This document shows positions 1 through 8,994 of a stretch of 64,000 nt of DNA, in pieces. Both the position numbers and the translations under genes were made by a program. Under the pieces are notes generated by a model that made no database searches, had not been told where the DNA came from, and saw only the letters and a program-made list of their open reading frames with translations. Every line of letters starts with the position of its first letter. The stretch's first letter is position 1. The stretch is from assembly GCA_029907515.1 (NCBI GenBank), contig JARYLT010000001.1, forward strand, positions 35,701 to 99,700. Direction: 5' to 3'. Source of the DNA: Spirochaetota bacterium (GTDB taxonomy: Bacteria > Spirochaetota > UBA4802 > UB4802).

Positions 1-759
1 AGTAATGCAATTTTTGATGAATACCATTTTACCCGTGCACGGATTTATTCCAAGAGTGAAGGTGTCTTTTGCGGAGGATTTTTGATTGAATATATATACC
101 ATACCATGGACCCTTCGGTATCGGTAACGCTGTACCGCAATGAAGGGGCACCGGTAAAGGAAGATGATGTTGTTGCGGATATTGAAGGCAATGTACGGAC
201 GCTTCTTTCGGGAGAGCGCACAGTACTCAATTTTTTACAGCGAACCTGCGGAATAGCCACACGAACTGCCAGAATGGTTTCGATTGTCCGTGATACAAAT
301 ATAAAAATTCTTGATACCCGAAAAACATTACCGGGATTTAGACTTCTTGATAAATATGCAGTATGGTGTGGTGGTGGCACCAATCACCGTATGGGATTAT
401 TTGATATGGTTTTGATAAAGGATAATCATATTAAGGCAGCAGGTGGAATTTTGCAGGCAGTTGAGATGGTTAAAAAGGCGTACGATAACAAGTATGTTAT
501 TGAAGTTGAGGTTGAATCACTGAATCAGGTTCAGGAAGCAGTTGAAGCAGGGGCAGATATCATCATGCTGGATAATATGTCAAAGGACAGAATTGCATTA
601 GCGCTATCAATTATCAATGGGAAAGCAAAAGTTGAAGTATCCGGCAATATGGATGAACATAAATTAAAAGAGTTTTCTGATTTACCCATTGATTATGTGT
701 CAATGGGTGCACTAACCCATTCAGTTAAGGCATTTGACCTTTCAATGCGGTTACTGTAG
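1..759 (+). CDS. nadC: Nicotinate-nucleotide pyrophosphorylase, 5'-truncated by window edge
   Basis: This is quinolinate phosphoribosyltransferase, which converts quinolinate and PRPP to nicotinate mononucleotide, CO2 and PPi in de novo NAD synthesis in the cytosol. The reading frame is already open at base 1, so the true start lies upstream; about 252 residues are visible against a usual 275-290. Family signatures are intact: ERTVLNFLQRTCGIAT, the substrate-binding DTRKTLPGFRLLDKYAV, GGGTNHRMGLFDMVLIKDNH, and the C-terminal EVEVE and MLDNM strands of the barrel. The gene ends tail to tail with the reverse-strand dehydrogenase, with one base between the two stop codons. Other nad genes may lie upstream, outside the window. 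Confidence 0.96.
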   Translation, partial: SNAIFDEYHFTRARIYSKSEGVFCGGFLIEYIYHTMDPSVSVTLYRNEGAPVKEDDVVADIEGNVRTLLSGERTVLNFLQRTCGIATRTARMVSIVRDTNIKILDTRKTLPGFRLLDKYAVWCGGGTNHRMGLFDMVLIKDNHIKAAGGILQAVEMVKKAYDNKYVIEVEVESLNQVQEAVEAGADIIMLDNMSKDRIALALSIINGKAKVEVSGNMDEHKLKEFSDLPIDYVSMGALTHSVKAFDLSMRLL

Positions 760-760
760 C

Positions 761-1600
761 TTAATAGGAATAGAATCCCCTTCCAGTCTTTTTACCCAGA
801 TACCCAGCCTCAACATATTTTTTAAGAAGAGGGCAGGGACGGTATTTTGGATCGCCAAAGCCTTCGTATAATTCTTCAATGATTGCTATCACTACATCAA
901 GCCCAATCAAGTCTGCAAGCTGTAATGGGCCCATTGGCAAATTCAGGCCTAACTTCATGGTTTTGTCGATAGTTTCTGCAGAAGCAGCTCCTTCATACAG
1001 AGTAAAAATTGCCTCATTAATCATTGGCATAAGGATTCTATTCAACACGAAGCCAGGATAATCTTTTGATTCTACTGGCGTTTTACCTAATGATTTTACA
1101 AAACTTTTTGCTGATTCAATTGTTTCACGGGTAGTAGCAATGCCACCAACTATCTCCACCAGACGCATTGCACGGGCTGGATTCATAAAGTGAATGCCTA
1201 TGACATATTCCGGTCGTTTAGTTGCTGAAGCAATGCTTGTGATGGGCAATGATGATGTATTACTTGCAAGTATTGTGCCTGCTTTACATATAGCATCCAG
1301 TGACTTGAAAACATTTTTTTTACATTCAAGGTTTTCTGGGATGCATTCAATGATAATATCAGCTTTATGAAGATCCTTAATATTTTTATGCAATTTTAAC
1401 AGTGAAATTATCTTGCCCCGTTGTGATTGCTCCAATCTTTTTTCTTCAACATACCTGTCAAGGCGCCCTGTTATTGTTTCATATGCATGTTTCAATTGTG
1501 ATTCATCAATGTCATGGAGAATAACGTCATAATTGTTTTCAATGGCTAAATGTGCAATATCAGTACCCATTATGCCAGCACCAACAATTCCTATTAACAT
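761..1600 (-). CDS. hbd: 3-hydroxyacyl-CoA (3-hydroxybutyryl-CoA) dehydrogenase
   Basis: An NAD(P)-dependent 3-hydroxyacyl-CoA dehydrogenase that interconverts 3-hydroxybutyryl-CoA and acetoacetyl-CoA. The 279-residue length matches the Hbd/PaaH family (about 282). The N-terminal Rossmann motif is GIVGAGIMG. The catalytic His lies in GIHFMNPA, followed by the conserved EIVGG, and the C-terminal helical domain carries the usual LNRILMPMINEA and GRGFYSY end. The start chosen is the ATG at 1600, five bases after a GGAGGT. An in-frame ATG at 1612 is rejected because it overlaps both that ribosome site and the stop codon of the upstream gene. It appears co-transcribed with the upstream 2-hydroxyacid dehydrogenase. 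Substrate chain length cannot be read from sequence. Confidence 0.93.
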   Translation of the reverse strand: MLIGIVGAGIMGTDIAHLAIENNYDVILHDIDESQLKHAYETITGRLDRYVEEKRLEQSQRGKIISLLKLHKNIKDLHKADIIIECIPENLECKKNVFKSLDAICKAGTILASNTSSLPITSIASATKRPEYVIGIHFMNPARAMRLVEIVGGIATTRETIESAKSFVKSLGKTPVESKDYPGFVLNRILMPMINEAIFTLYEGAASAETIDKTMKLGLNLPMGPLQLADLIGLDVVIAIIEELYEGFGDPKYRPCPLLKKYVEAGYLGKKTGRGFYSY

Positions 1601-1611
1601 ACATACCTCCA

Positions 1612-2577
1612 TTATATGGTTTCGTTGACTATATTTCTTTTTGTTCCATTCAAGAAAGCTTTAATATTTTCAGCAATCTCATTTATAAGTGCCTGCCTGG
1701 TTTCCCGTGAAGCCCAGCCAATATGTGGCGTTATAATACAGTTGGGTGCTGAAAGAATAGGTTCATTAATATCAGGTGGTTCCTGTTCAAGCACATCCAG
1801 AGCTGCACCGGCAATCACGTTATTATGAAGTGCCTGTGCGAGCGCCTTTGTATCAACAATAGGGCCTCGTGCCATGTTTATTATATATGCTGATGGTTTC
1901 ATCATAGCAAGAAAATCTTTGTTGACCATATGGTGTGTGGATTCATTGAGCGGCATGTGGATAGATATAAAATCAGCCATTGTACAAAATTCTTCAAGGG
2001 GATATCGTTCAACTGAGGTATCAGTGTAGGAGTTTTCCCTTTTTAGTGCAATAACCTTCATGCCAAATGCCTGTGCCAGTTTTGCCACTCGTTTCCCAAT
2101 GTCACCGTAGCCCATGATGCCCAGCACTTTATCATTGATGCACATGGTAGGCCAGTTGCCCATGGTAAAAATGGGTGATCGGCTCCAGCTTCCATCATGG
2201 GTGGCAGCATTGTATTTAATAAGATTGTTAGCAAGGGCTAAAATAAAACACAGAGTGAGCTGTGCAACCGCTTCGCGTGAGTAGCCGGGAACATTGGCAA
2301 CGGCAATGTTTTTATTCTTTGCTGCTTTGATATCTATAGTGTTGTAGCCAGTTGCAGCAACAGCTATAAGTGAGCACTTATGCAATTGAGCTATCTCATC
2401 AGCATAAAAGACAACCTTGTTGGTAATAATAATATCGGCATCCTTGCTTCGCGATATGGTTTCGTGTGGATTTGTGACAGGATAGGTAATGAATGTTCCC
2501 AGTGATGCAATGGGAGTGAAATCTATATCACCAAAATCAACCGTTGAAGCATCTAAAAATACAATTGTTTTACTCAT
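1612..2577 (-). CDS. D-isomer-specific 2-hydroxyacid dehydrogenase
   Basis: An NAD(P)H-dependent reductase of 2-oxoacids, closest in style to glycerate/hydroxypyruvate or lactate-type dehydrogenases. The 321-residue protein has the split substrate domain at both ends and a central Rossmann domain with LGIMGYGDIGKRVAKLA. The catalytic triad is visible: Arg in NMARGPIVD, Glu in LDVLEQEPP, and His in ITPHIGWAS. A GGAAA lies just upstream of the ATG. Its stop codon overlaps the region of the hbd ribosome site, so the two genes are very likely one transcript. The exact 2-oxoacid is not determined; glyoxylate, hydroxypyruvate and phenylpyruvate reductases all share these motifs. Confidence 0.9.
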   Translation of the reverse strand: MSKTIVFLDASTVDFGDIDFTPIASLGTFITYPVTNPHETISRSKDADIIITNKVVFYADEIAQLHKCSLIAVAATGYNTIDIKAAKNKNIAVANVPGYSREAVAQLTLCFILALANNLIKYNAATHDGSWSRSPIFTMGNWPTMCINDKVLGIMGYGDIGKRVAKLAQAFGMKVIALKRENSYTDTSVERYPLEEFCTMADFISIHMPLNESTHHMVNKDFLAMMKPSAYIINMARGPIVDTKALAQALHNNVIAGAALDVLEQEPPDINEPILSAPNCIITPHIGWASRETRQALINEIAENIKAFLNGTKRNIVNETI

Positions 2578-2633
2578 ACGGTATTTCCTTTCAACTGTAT
2601 GTATTGCATTATCATGGACCTGTCAATAGTTTA

Positions 2634-3113
2634 TTACAGGTTAATATACATAATTGTGGTTGGTTTGCCATCATTGTCAATGGCTTCTTCAAGCACGGAA
2701 AATCCTCGTCTGGTATAATACTGGATAAGATTGACAGTATCATTGTGTCCTTCAAAAAGATATAGTGTTTTATACCCCAATTCTTTTGTTTTGGCAATTA
2801 TTGCTTTAACTATCCTGTCGCCAATTCCCTGGAAGCGGTATTCGGGAACAATATACAGTGATGCAAGCCATGGATTGAGGTCAGTACGGGACCACAGGTC
2901 ATTATTTTTCAGTGAAGCCATACCTACAGGAAGCTTTTTTTCATTAATGGCAACCCATGCCAGGGGTACCGTTGTATTGCGAGCACGTTCTATATATGTC
3001 TGGACCAGCGCAGTAAAGGGTATATCCCTTTTACTGTACCATTGATTATATGACCAGTATGCCAGTACCGGTGCATAGTTGGGGAAATCATTAAGAGGGT
3101 GTATTTCAACCAT
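2634..3113 (-). CDS. GNAT-family N-acetyltransferase
   Basis: A 159-residue single-domain GNAT protein expected to move an acetyl group from acetyl-CoA to an amine. Motif A, which binds the CoA pyrophosphate, is seen as PEYRFQGIGDRIVKAII, preceded by the beta-4 strand LASLYIVP. The C-terminal part has YYTRRGFSVLEEA, typical of motif B. It follows glpD on the same strand after a 66-base gap that contains a large inverted repeat reaching into its start codon, so its translation may be independently controlled. A GAGGT lies between the repeat arms, seven bases before the ATG. The substrate cannot be predicted. Confidence 0.85.
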   Translation of the reverse strand: MVEIHPLNDFPNYAPVLAYWSYNQWYSKRDIPFTALVQTYIERARNTTVPLAWVAINEKKLPVGMASLKNNDLWSRTDLNPWLASLYIVPEYRFQGIGDRIVKAIIAKTKELGYKTLYLFEGHNDTVNLIQYYTRRGFSVLEEAIDNDGKPTTIMYINL

Positions 3114-3161
3114 TGGTGCTACCTCGTATTATTGTTACGTAATACCAGAGATAGCACCAAT
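3112..3161 (-). repeat. Nested inverted repeat over the GNAT start codon
   Basis: Outer arms of 10 bp (3112-3121 and 3152-3161, ATTGGTGCTA and its complement) enclose an inner 6-bp pair (3126-3131 and 3140-3145). In the reverse-strand RNA the 3' outer arm overlaps the AUG of the acetyltransferase gene, and the GAGG ribosome site lies in the connecting loop. No U-run follows, so it looks more like a translational occlusion element or an operator than a plain terminator. Confidence 0.6.
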
Positions 3162-3179
3162 AGGTATTAAGTGCAATAA

Positions 3180-4808
3180 TTATTTGGGGAGTTGAAGCCG
3201 TTGTTGTACGCTTTTGAGTTGTCGTTTCAATTCTTTTTCATCCCATTTAAGTTCTTTTGCTGCAGTTTCAGCTACCAAATTGAGTACATCATTGCCAGGA
3301 TTTCCTGCGGTGCAGATACCGGTTCGCCTGAATACGATATCTGAAAGAGTGCGTGCCATCTCATGGCGGATTGCATAAATAACTTCTGCAAGAATTTCCC
3401 CGTCATGAGTAACTATCTCCCTGTACTTCTTGTTTGAATTAGCTATGCTCATCAATGCATCTAATTCTGACCCGTAATATTTTGCCAGGACTGTAAGAGT
3501 GTTTTTATTGAATGAAGGATATGAATTGTATACCTTGTTAAAGAATGCTTCAAGGTCTTTTATTGTGCATCCTGCTAAATATTGTGTGTGGGTAACTGAA
3601 GGGGGAAGTTTGCGCTGTATTTTCTTTTCAACAAGCTTCATGACATTAACCGCCAGGTTACGGCTGGTAGTATATTTACCACCTTCAACGGTAATCAGGC
3701 CATTAATACCTTCTTCAGCATTATCGTATATTTCATATCGCCGTGATGACTGGTATGTTCCTTCTACCTGATCTTCAACCAGCGGACGCAACCCGCCATA
3801 GGCAAATCTAATGTCTTTAAATGTGAGGTTGCCGTCACCAAATGCACTGTTTACATCATCAAGCAGTTCCTGTATACTCTGTTTTGTGACGGTATACTCA
3901 TCGGGATTGCCAATATATTCCTTATCAGTGGTTCCAATGAGAGAGTACCCTCTCCAGGGAATAAGGAAAAAATGCCTTCCTTTTCGTGGCATAAGCCCAA
4001 CAGCATATGTATTTACCATAGGTTTTGTGATTATGTGAATTCCTTCTGATCGCCGTATTTGATGTTTTGTCTTCCCATTTTCTGCTTTTTTCAGGATGAT
4101 ATCAGCCCATGGTCCACCGCAGTTAATGATGAGATTGCCGTTAATGGTTACTTCCCTGCCAGTAAGTTTGTCATGAACGATAACACCTGTGATTGAATTA
4201 TTGGTGTATACAAAATTCACAACTTCAGCATAGTTAGCTACTTTAGCGCCGTACTGTACGGCAGATTTGATAAATGCTAAGGTTAAGCGTTCTGGAAATA
4301 TGCTCTGACAATCATAATACACGGTAGCTGCAGTTAAACCTTCAGGGCGAATGTTTGGTTCTTCCTGCAGGGCTTTTTCTTTACTCAAAGTAAAGTGCAT
4401 AGGAATTTTTTTTGATTTATCCCAGGTAAAGCCTTTATCATAGGATAATATATCATACAGAATCATTCCAATTTTAAGCACCCATCGGTTGTTTTCCAGT
4501 CTGTTATAGTTGGGTATCATGAATGGGAAAGGATATACAAGGTTTGGTGCGATATTTTCCAGTATCCTTCTTTCTCGCAATGATTCACGCACAAGTCCAA
4601 ATTCAAAGTAATTTAAGTATCGCAGACCCCCGTGAATAAGTTTTGAGGTTGCTGCAGAGGTTGCCCATCCAAAATCGTTTTTCTCAAGAAGTGCAACAGT
4701 AAGTCCTCGAGATGCAGCCTCATAGGCAACAGCAGCGCCGGTAATGCCACCTCCTACAATGATACAATCAAACTGTTCTTTAGCATTTTCTTCAATAAAA
4801 CGTTTCAT
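3180..4808 (-). CDS. glpD: FAD-dependent glycerol-3-phosphate dehydrogenase
   Basis: Oxidises sn-glycerol-3-phosphate to dihydroxyacetone phosphate, passing electrons through FAD to the quinone pool at the inner face of the cytoplasmic membrane. The 542-residue length is right for GlpD. The N-terminal dinucleotide fold is DCIIVGGGITGAAVAYEA with the downstream LLEKNDFGWATSAATSKLIH and GGLRYL segments. Later come NCGGPWAD, RSEGIHIITKP, FLIPWRGYSLIGTTD and GGKYTTSRNLA, followed by the helical C-terminal domain. The start is set at 4808 because AAGGGG lies six bases upstream; an in-frame ATG 72 bases earlier lies inside the regulator gene. It sits directly downstream of a GntR-type regulator, with which it forms an operon, so expression probably follows that regulator's ligand. 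Confidence 0.93.
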   Translation of the reverse strand: MKRFIEENAKEQFDCIIVGGGITGAAVAYEAASRGLTVALLEKNDFGWATSAATSKLIHGGLRYLNYFEFGLVRESLRERRILENIAPNLVYPFPFMIPNYNRLENNRWVLKIGMILYDILSYDKGFTWDKSKKIPMHFTLSKEKALQEEPNIRPEGLTAATVYYDCQSIFPERLTLAFIKSAVQYGAKVANYAEVVNFVYTNNSITGVIVHDKLTGREVTINGNLIINCGGPWADIILKKAENGKTKHQIRRSEGIHIITKPMVNTYAVGLMPRKGRHFFLIPWRGYSLIGTTDKEYIGNPDEYTVTKQSIQELLDDVNSAFGDGNLTFKDIRFAYGGLRPLVEDQVEGTYQSSRRYEIYDNAEEGINGLITVEGGKYTTSRNLAVNVMKLVEKKIQRKLPPSVTHTQYLAGCTIKDLEAFFNKVYNSYPSFNKNTLTVLAKYYGSELDALMSIANSNKKYREIVTHDGEILAEVIYAIRHEMARTLSDIVFRRTGICTAGNPGNDVLNLVAETAAKELKWDEKELKRQLKSVQQRLQLPK

Positions 4809-4812
4809 AGCA

Positions 4813-5526
4813 TTACCCCTTATTGTTATAGATTTGCGAATAGTATGCAAAAATTCTTTTTTCAGTGTATGCCAGTACACTGTGTGTTATAGTGTATGCC
4901 TTTTTGCTGTTTTTAGCGTTAAAGGCTTCCAGAAGTTCACGGTGAAATAATTCTGAGCGCTTCTGGTTATCAGGATTTTCAAAATACAGGTAGCCAAAAT
5001 CCCTGAATATCTGATTGAAGAAATTTAAAATGAATATATACAGCAAATTCCTGCTTGCTTTAGCAATAAGCTGATGAACAGCAAGGTCTTTTTCAAGGAT
5101 ACTATCATGACTGGTTACTATCGCTTCAAATTGCTGTAATTCTTCTCTGGTGATGTTTTCTGAAGCATTGGCTGCCATCTGGGGTACAATAATCCTTCGG
5201 ATTTCAAGAAGATTTTGCAGTATTGATAAAGGAATAGTATCATTAAGGTATATCATCATCTTGAAAAGTTCCAGATTGCCACTGGACAGGTAATCTTTAA
5301 TAAAGATGCCTTCACCGTGACGGATTTCAATAAGCCCCAATGTCTCCAGTTTCTTTAATGCTTCACGCACGGTAGCCCTGTTGACATCTAAATCAGCAGC
5401 AATATCCCGTTCGGATGGCAGTTTATCCCCGGGCTGCATCTGATTAATGATGCGTTTTGCAAGCAGGGAAACTATCTGCTGGTGAAGGGTGTTTTTCTGT
5501 ATTTTCCCTAATGTATTTTTTTTCAT
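4813..5526 (-). CDS. GntR/FadR-subfamily transcriptional regulator
   Basis: A 237-residue regulator with an N-terminal winged helix (PGDKLPSERDIAADLDVNRA, then TVREALKKLETLGLIEIRHG) and a helical FCD ligand-binding domain. The FCD part contains VHQLIAKASRN and FHRELLEAF, which include likely metal-ligand His residues. The start at 5526 is preceded by AAGGTG at a good distance; the longer reading from 5562 would run through the operator. Its stop codon overlaps the ribosome site of glpD, so the two are translationally linked. FCD regulators bind organic acids or fatty acyl-CoA. Control of glpD by this family rather than by a DeoR-type GlpR is unusual but is only inferred from position. Confidence 0.9.
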   Translation of the reverse strand: MKKNTLGKIQKNTLHQQIVSLLAKRIINQMQPGDKLPSERDIAADLDVNRATVREALKKLETLGLIEIRHGEGIFIKDYLSSGNLELFKMMIYLNDTIPLSILQNLLEIRRIIVPQMAANASENITREELQQFEAIVTSHDSILEKDLAVHQLIAKASRNLLYIFILNFFNQIFRDFGYLYFENPDNQKRSELFHRELLEAFNAKNSKKAYTITHSVLAYTEKRIFAYYSQIYNNKG

Positions 5527-5548
5527 AGCAACACCTTTATAGTGGTTC

Positions 5549-5594
5549 AGTGGTTCAACCACTAATAGTATACCATGAGTTTATTGTAAATCAA
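5549..5594 (-). promoter_or_regulatory. Promoter and FadR-family operator of the regulator-glpD operon
   Basis: On the reverse strand a -35 TTGATT (5594-5589) and a -10 TATACT (5572-5567) are 16 bases apart. Immediately downstream is a perfect odd palindrome, AGTGGTTCAACCACT (5549-5563), which fits the TNGTNNNACNA core used by FadR-type GntR proteins. A further half-site AGTGGTTC lies at 5541-5548. The position just after the -10 fits simple autorepression. Confidence 0.7.
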
Positions 5595-5612
5595 AATATT
5601 TATAAAAAATTT

Positions 5613-6788
5613 TTATTCAATTCGGCGGGTTCCGTCTTCAATGCTGCATTCGTATATTTCGGGGGTCCTGTTTTCTTTCTTTTTAAATTTCTGGGCGATA
5701 GTTCTTGTAAAATGTTCTACAGCATACAATGCCACCATGTTTATAGTACAACCACCAAATCCCCCTCCCATAAGCCGTGAACCATAGACTCCATCAATAT
5801 CACTGGCCCATTCTACCATTTCATCTATAAGAGGAATACTGACTTCATAATAAACGCTCAAGCTTTGATGTGATTTATAAAGCAGTTCTCCAGCTTTTGT
5901 AAGATTATACTGCTGGATTTCCCGGGCAAATTGTAGAACACGGTTATTTTCGGTTATAACATGGTATGTTCGTTTATATTCTGTTTGTGGAAGGATATTC
6001 TGAATTTGTATAAGATCATCAACACTGCAATCACAGAGTTCATTAATGGCAAATCCTGCTTCTTTTAACAATAAAAGAGCCCGGTCACATTCACGCCTTC
6101 TGTCATTATAGCCTGACTCACGTAAGCTGTGTTTAACGCCACTGTTGACAAGAATAAACCTGACAGCAGAGGTATCCACAGGAACATAGCTAAATTCCAT
6201 AGTCTTTGTATTGAGCATTATTGCATTATCTTTCTTACCATTGATGATGGCCATTTGATCCATAATGCCACATTTAACACCTGCAAAATCCCATTCAACC
6301 TTCTGCGCTTGCAGTGCAAGGTCCTTACTCTTAATTATTATATTATTGAGCGAATAGAGTGCATACAATGTCCCCACAGTAATAGAAGCTGAGCTTGACA
6401 TGCCAGCACCAACGGGTAGTGTGCTGTAGAAACTAAAGTCAAGGCCACAGTCAAATTCTATATTACTGAGTACACAGGCGCCATAGGGATATACCCACCA
6501 CGCATGTGCTGCATGAGCTTTTGTTTGCGGAGAATGGAGATTGTTAATGGCTACTTCACCTGTTTCTTTATGGTTTGCAGAAACAAATCGTATAATGCCA
6601 TCATTATTTCGGGAAATACATATATATATGTGTTTGTCGATAGCAGCCGGTAAAACGTTACCACCATTGTAGTCAATGTGTTCACCAATAATATTGATTC
6701 TGCCAGGTGAAGCAAATAGTGCACAATCAGCTGAACGTGGGAAATACTCACGGTGATGGGCGATAACGGTATCTATAATTGAGGACAT
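5613..6788 (-). CDS. galK: Galactokinase
   Basis: A GHMP-family kinase that phosphorylates galactose at C1 with ATP, the first Leloir-pathway step. The 391-residue length is standard. The galactokinase signature appears as SPGRINIIGEHIDYNGG near the N-terminus. The ATP-binding GHMP motif is LPVGAGMSSSASITVG, followed by the catalytic-region CGIMDQM, and the third motif near the C-terminus is SRLMGGGFGGCTINMV. It follows an unknown gene by five bases, so the two form an operon. No galT or galE is in the window. Other GHMP sugar kinases are possible, but the signature and length favour galactokinase. Confidence 0.93.
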   Translation of the reverse strand: MSSIIDTVIAHHREYFPRSADCALFASPGRINIIGEHIDYNGGNVLPAAIDKHIYICISRNNDGIIRFVSANHKETGEVAINNLHSPQTKAHAAHAWWVYPYGACVLSNIEFDCGLDFSFYSTLPVGAGMSSSASITVGTLYALYSLNNIIIKSKDLALQAQKVEWDFAGVKCGIMDQMAIINGKKDNAIMLNTKTMEFSYVPVDTSAVRFILVNSGVKHSLRESGYNDRRRECDRALLLLKEAGFAINELCDCSVDDLIQIQNILPQTEYKRTYHVITENNRVLQFAREIQQYNLTKAGELLYKSHQSLSVYYEVSIPLIDEMVEWASDIDGVYGSRLMGGGFGGCTINMVALYAVEHFTRTIAQKFKKKENRTPEIYECSIEDGTRRIE

Positions 6789-6793
6789 GGTGT

Positions 6794-7675
6794 TTACTGG
6801 GATATTAAATGAACAAGGTTATATGCACTTCTGGTTAAAGCTATAGTGACAGGCATGTCCGCAGCAGTATGAACGTATTCAATAATACCAAAAAAGGATA
6901 GCCATGTTATAACAGAAAAATCAAGAAGTGATATGGCAAAAAGGTCATAGGGATTTGCAATTCCTGTAAGTTCAAAATATGTACGGGCTATTGAATCTAA
7001 CTGTACAGGTTTATTTGAAGAAAGAATGATATCCAGTAAAAGCTGCCGGTTATTTTTGATATCATTTGAAATATAACCACCAGAGGGAAACAGATTTTTC
7101 CAGTTACATTTATTCCAGAATGCTAAAAACAGCCTGCGATAGAGTTCTACTGTATTGATTGTGTCAACTGAATGTTCATTAGTAATTCCTGCTGCTTTTA
7201 ACATAATAACTGTTTGCTTGCAGTAAATAACGAGTAAATCAGGGTCATAGTGGGCCAAGGGTCCATCCAGAAGCATATCCACGCATAAAGAATAAAAATT
7301 TTGGGCTAATGGTTTATTCTTTTCAGGATACACATCAAAACGCTTCATTATCTGGATGATACATTGAGCCAGTGTGATTGCTGTTGTGGCTTCTATTATT
7401 TGCGTGTGTTCGTCCTTTACTTCTTTTATGATAATGGAATTTTCAAATGGCAGGGTTGAATCCCATACTAATCTGTAACATGATTGAAGAACATCTTTCA
7501 TAATTTTATCTTTTTTACCTGTTTTTTTCGTTGCAAACCGTTTTTCAATTTCGCGAGCAATCAGGTCATTGGTGAGCTCATTTTCAAGTGCATACAGTGC
7601 CAGATTATTAATTGTTGATCTGAACCGATGTGATGGCACATCAGCTGAATGTTTCATTGTTTGCTTTAACCCCAT
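6794..7675 (-). CDS. Conserved-looking hypothetical protein upstream of galK
   Basis: A 293-residue protein of unknown function. It has no signal peptide, no clear membrane segment and no motif that I recognise. The composition is that of a soluble, mostly helical protein, with a Lys-rich stretch at about residues 48-58 and hydrophobic C-terminal helices (LLDFSVITWLSFFGIIEYV). It starts the galK transcript. No convincing ribosome site precedes the first ATG, and a second in-frame ATG six codons later is an alternative. The tight coupling suggests a role with galactokinase, but this is inference only. Confidence 0.75.
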   Translation of the reverse strand: MGLKQTMKHSADVPSHRFRSTINNLALYALENELTNDLIAREIEKRFATKKTGKKDKIMKDVLQSCYRLVWDSTLPFENSIIIKEVKDEHTQIIEATTAITLAQCIIQIMKRFDVYPEKNKPLAQNFYSLCVDMLLDGPLAHYDPDLLVIYCKQTVIMLKAAGITNEHSVDTINTVELYRRLFLAFWNKCNWKNLFPSGGYISNDIKNNRQLLLDIILSSNKPVQLDSIARTYFELTGIANPYDLFAISLLDFSVITWLSFFGIIEYVHTAADMPVTIALTRSAYNLVHLISQ

Positions 7676-8073
7676 TAAAAATTTTACGATATAGTAACTG
7701 GCAAAAGTATATGATATTTAAATGCACTGTGTGAGCAACTATTGCTATGAAATTAATTGATAAACATAATATAATAAATTAATTTTTAGTCAATTAATAT
7801 TTTAATAAAATAAAAAAAAGTTTAGAGAAAAAAATACTGCACATTTATTTGCTTTACTAATATTAATATAAACAGTATGTATCCTTAATAAATTTTTGGT
7901 TAATAACACATATAAACTCTCTGCCTTTTGTTTAAGGTATATAGTTGAATATATACTAAAAAATTTTTTTGAATTTGCTTGCATTAATATCTTGTAATTT
8001 TGTATTACTCATCTCATAAATGAATAGCATGTTTAAATTGCTACTATAGATAGATATATCAAGAGGTCGTGAG
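7676..8073. other. Divergent AT-rich intergenic region
   Basis: About 400 bases between the divergent galK and M28-peptidase operons. The middle (about 7780-7980) is extremely A/T-rich and low in complexity. Short open frames here have AT-driven composition and no ribosome sites. It must hold promoters for both directions, but no strong -35/-10 pair stands out. Confidence 0.7.
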
Positions 8074-8994
8074 ATGTGGTTATTATCGTTAATAGATGCA
8101 ACACATAATGATGTAAAAGAGATACAGGAAAATTCAAAGGATATTCTGCATTTTTTGGCAGAAGAAATTGGTGAGCGCACATTACGGAAATATGATAATT
8201 TAAATCGTACGCGGCACTATATCCATAATTATTTAAAGAAATATAATGACAGAGTTTATGAGGAAAAATACCTGGTGAATGGCATGGAAGTTGGGAACGT
8301 CATTGCTGAAATCCCGGGTTTTGAAGATAATGATGAGATAATTATCATAGGTGCACATTATGATACTATTGAAGATACTCCTGGTGCAGATGATAACGGT
8401 TCGGCAATAGCTGGATTACTGGAACTTCACAGGTTACTATCACATTATAGTTTTAGAAAAACATTGCGTTTTGTGGCATTTACATTAGAAGAGCCTCCTT
8501 TTTTCTCAGGGCCCTATATGGGCAGTATGGTACATGCAAAGGGTTGTAAGGAAAGGGATGAACATATTGATTTGATGATTTGCCTGGAAATGCTTGGCTA
8601 TGCTGGTAGCAGGATGCATCAGGATTATCCGTTAAGCAGTATGCAAAAAGAATACCCTCCCTATGGGAATTTTCTGGCTGTTGTTGCGTTACCAAGTTAC
8701 GCTCCCTATGCCTATAAATGGAAACGGGAGTATAACAGGTTTGCAAAAAATAAAATTTTTGATATGATTGGCCCAGCTTCCATACCGGGTATTAATCTAT
8801 CCGACCATTATTCTTTCAATAAGTATAGTTTTCCGGCTATAATGATTACCGATACTGCTTTTTATAGAAATAAAAATTATCATACTGAGGGAGATACTTA
8901 CGAGACTATTAATTTTAAATTTCTGGCAGAAGCTATATTTAATACATTTATGGCAGTAAAAACTATAGCAAATGAAAGGGATATTCTTGAATGA
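8074..8994 (+). CDS. M28-family zinc aminopeptidase
   Basis: A 306-residue M28 metallopeptidase, expected to bind two zinc ions and remove N-terminal residues from peptides. Zinc-ligand segments are in family order: the first His in IIIGAHYDTIE, the bridging Asp in GADDNGSAIAG, the catalytic Glu pair in VAFTLEEPPF, a later acid in MICLEMLGY, and the last His in KNYHTEGDTYE. No signal peptide is visible, so it is probably cytosolic. The ATG follows AGAGGT by seven bases. The stop overlaps the start of the flavin reductase-like gene (ATGA), indicating translational coupling. Glutaminyl cyclases share this fold, but the motifs favour a peptidase. Confidence 0.88.
   Translation: MWLLSLIDATHNDVKEIQENSKDILHFLAEEIGERTLRKYDNLNRTRHYIHNYLKKYNDRVYEEKYLVNGMEVGNVIAEIPGFEDNDEIIIIGAHYDTIEDTPGADDNGSAIAGLLELHRLLSHYSFRKTLRFVAFTLEEPPFFSGPYMGSMVHAKGCKERDEHIDLMICLEMLGYAGSRMHQDYPLSSMQKEYPPYGNFLAVVALPSYAPYAYKWKREYNRFAKNKIFDMIGPASIPGINLSDHYSFNKYSFPAIMITDTAFYRNKNYHTEGDTYETINFKFLAEAIFNTFMAVKTIANERDILE

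Noticed and set aside
7802-8180. Short reverse-strand open frames in the AT-rich divergent region
   Set aside because: Composition is driven by A/T bias, no ribosome sites, and they overlap the start of the M28 peptidase gene.
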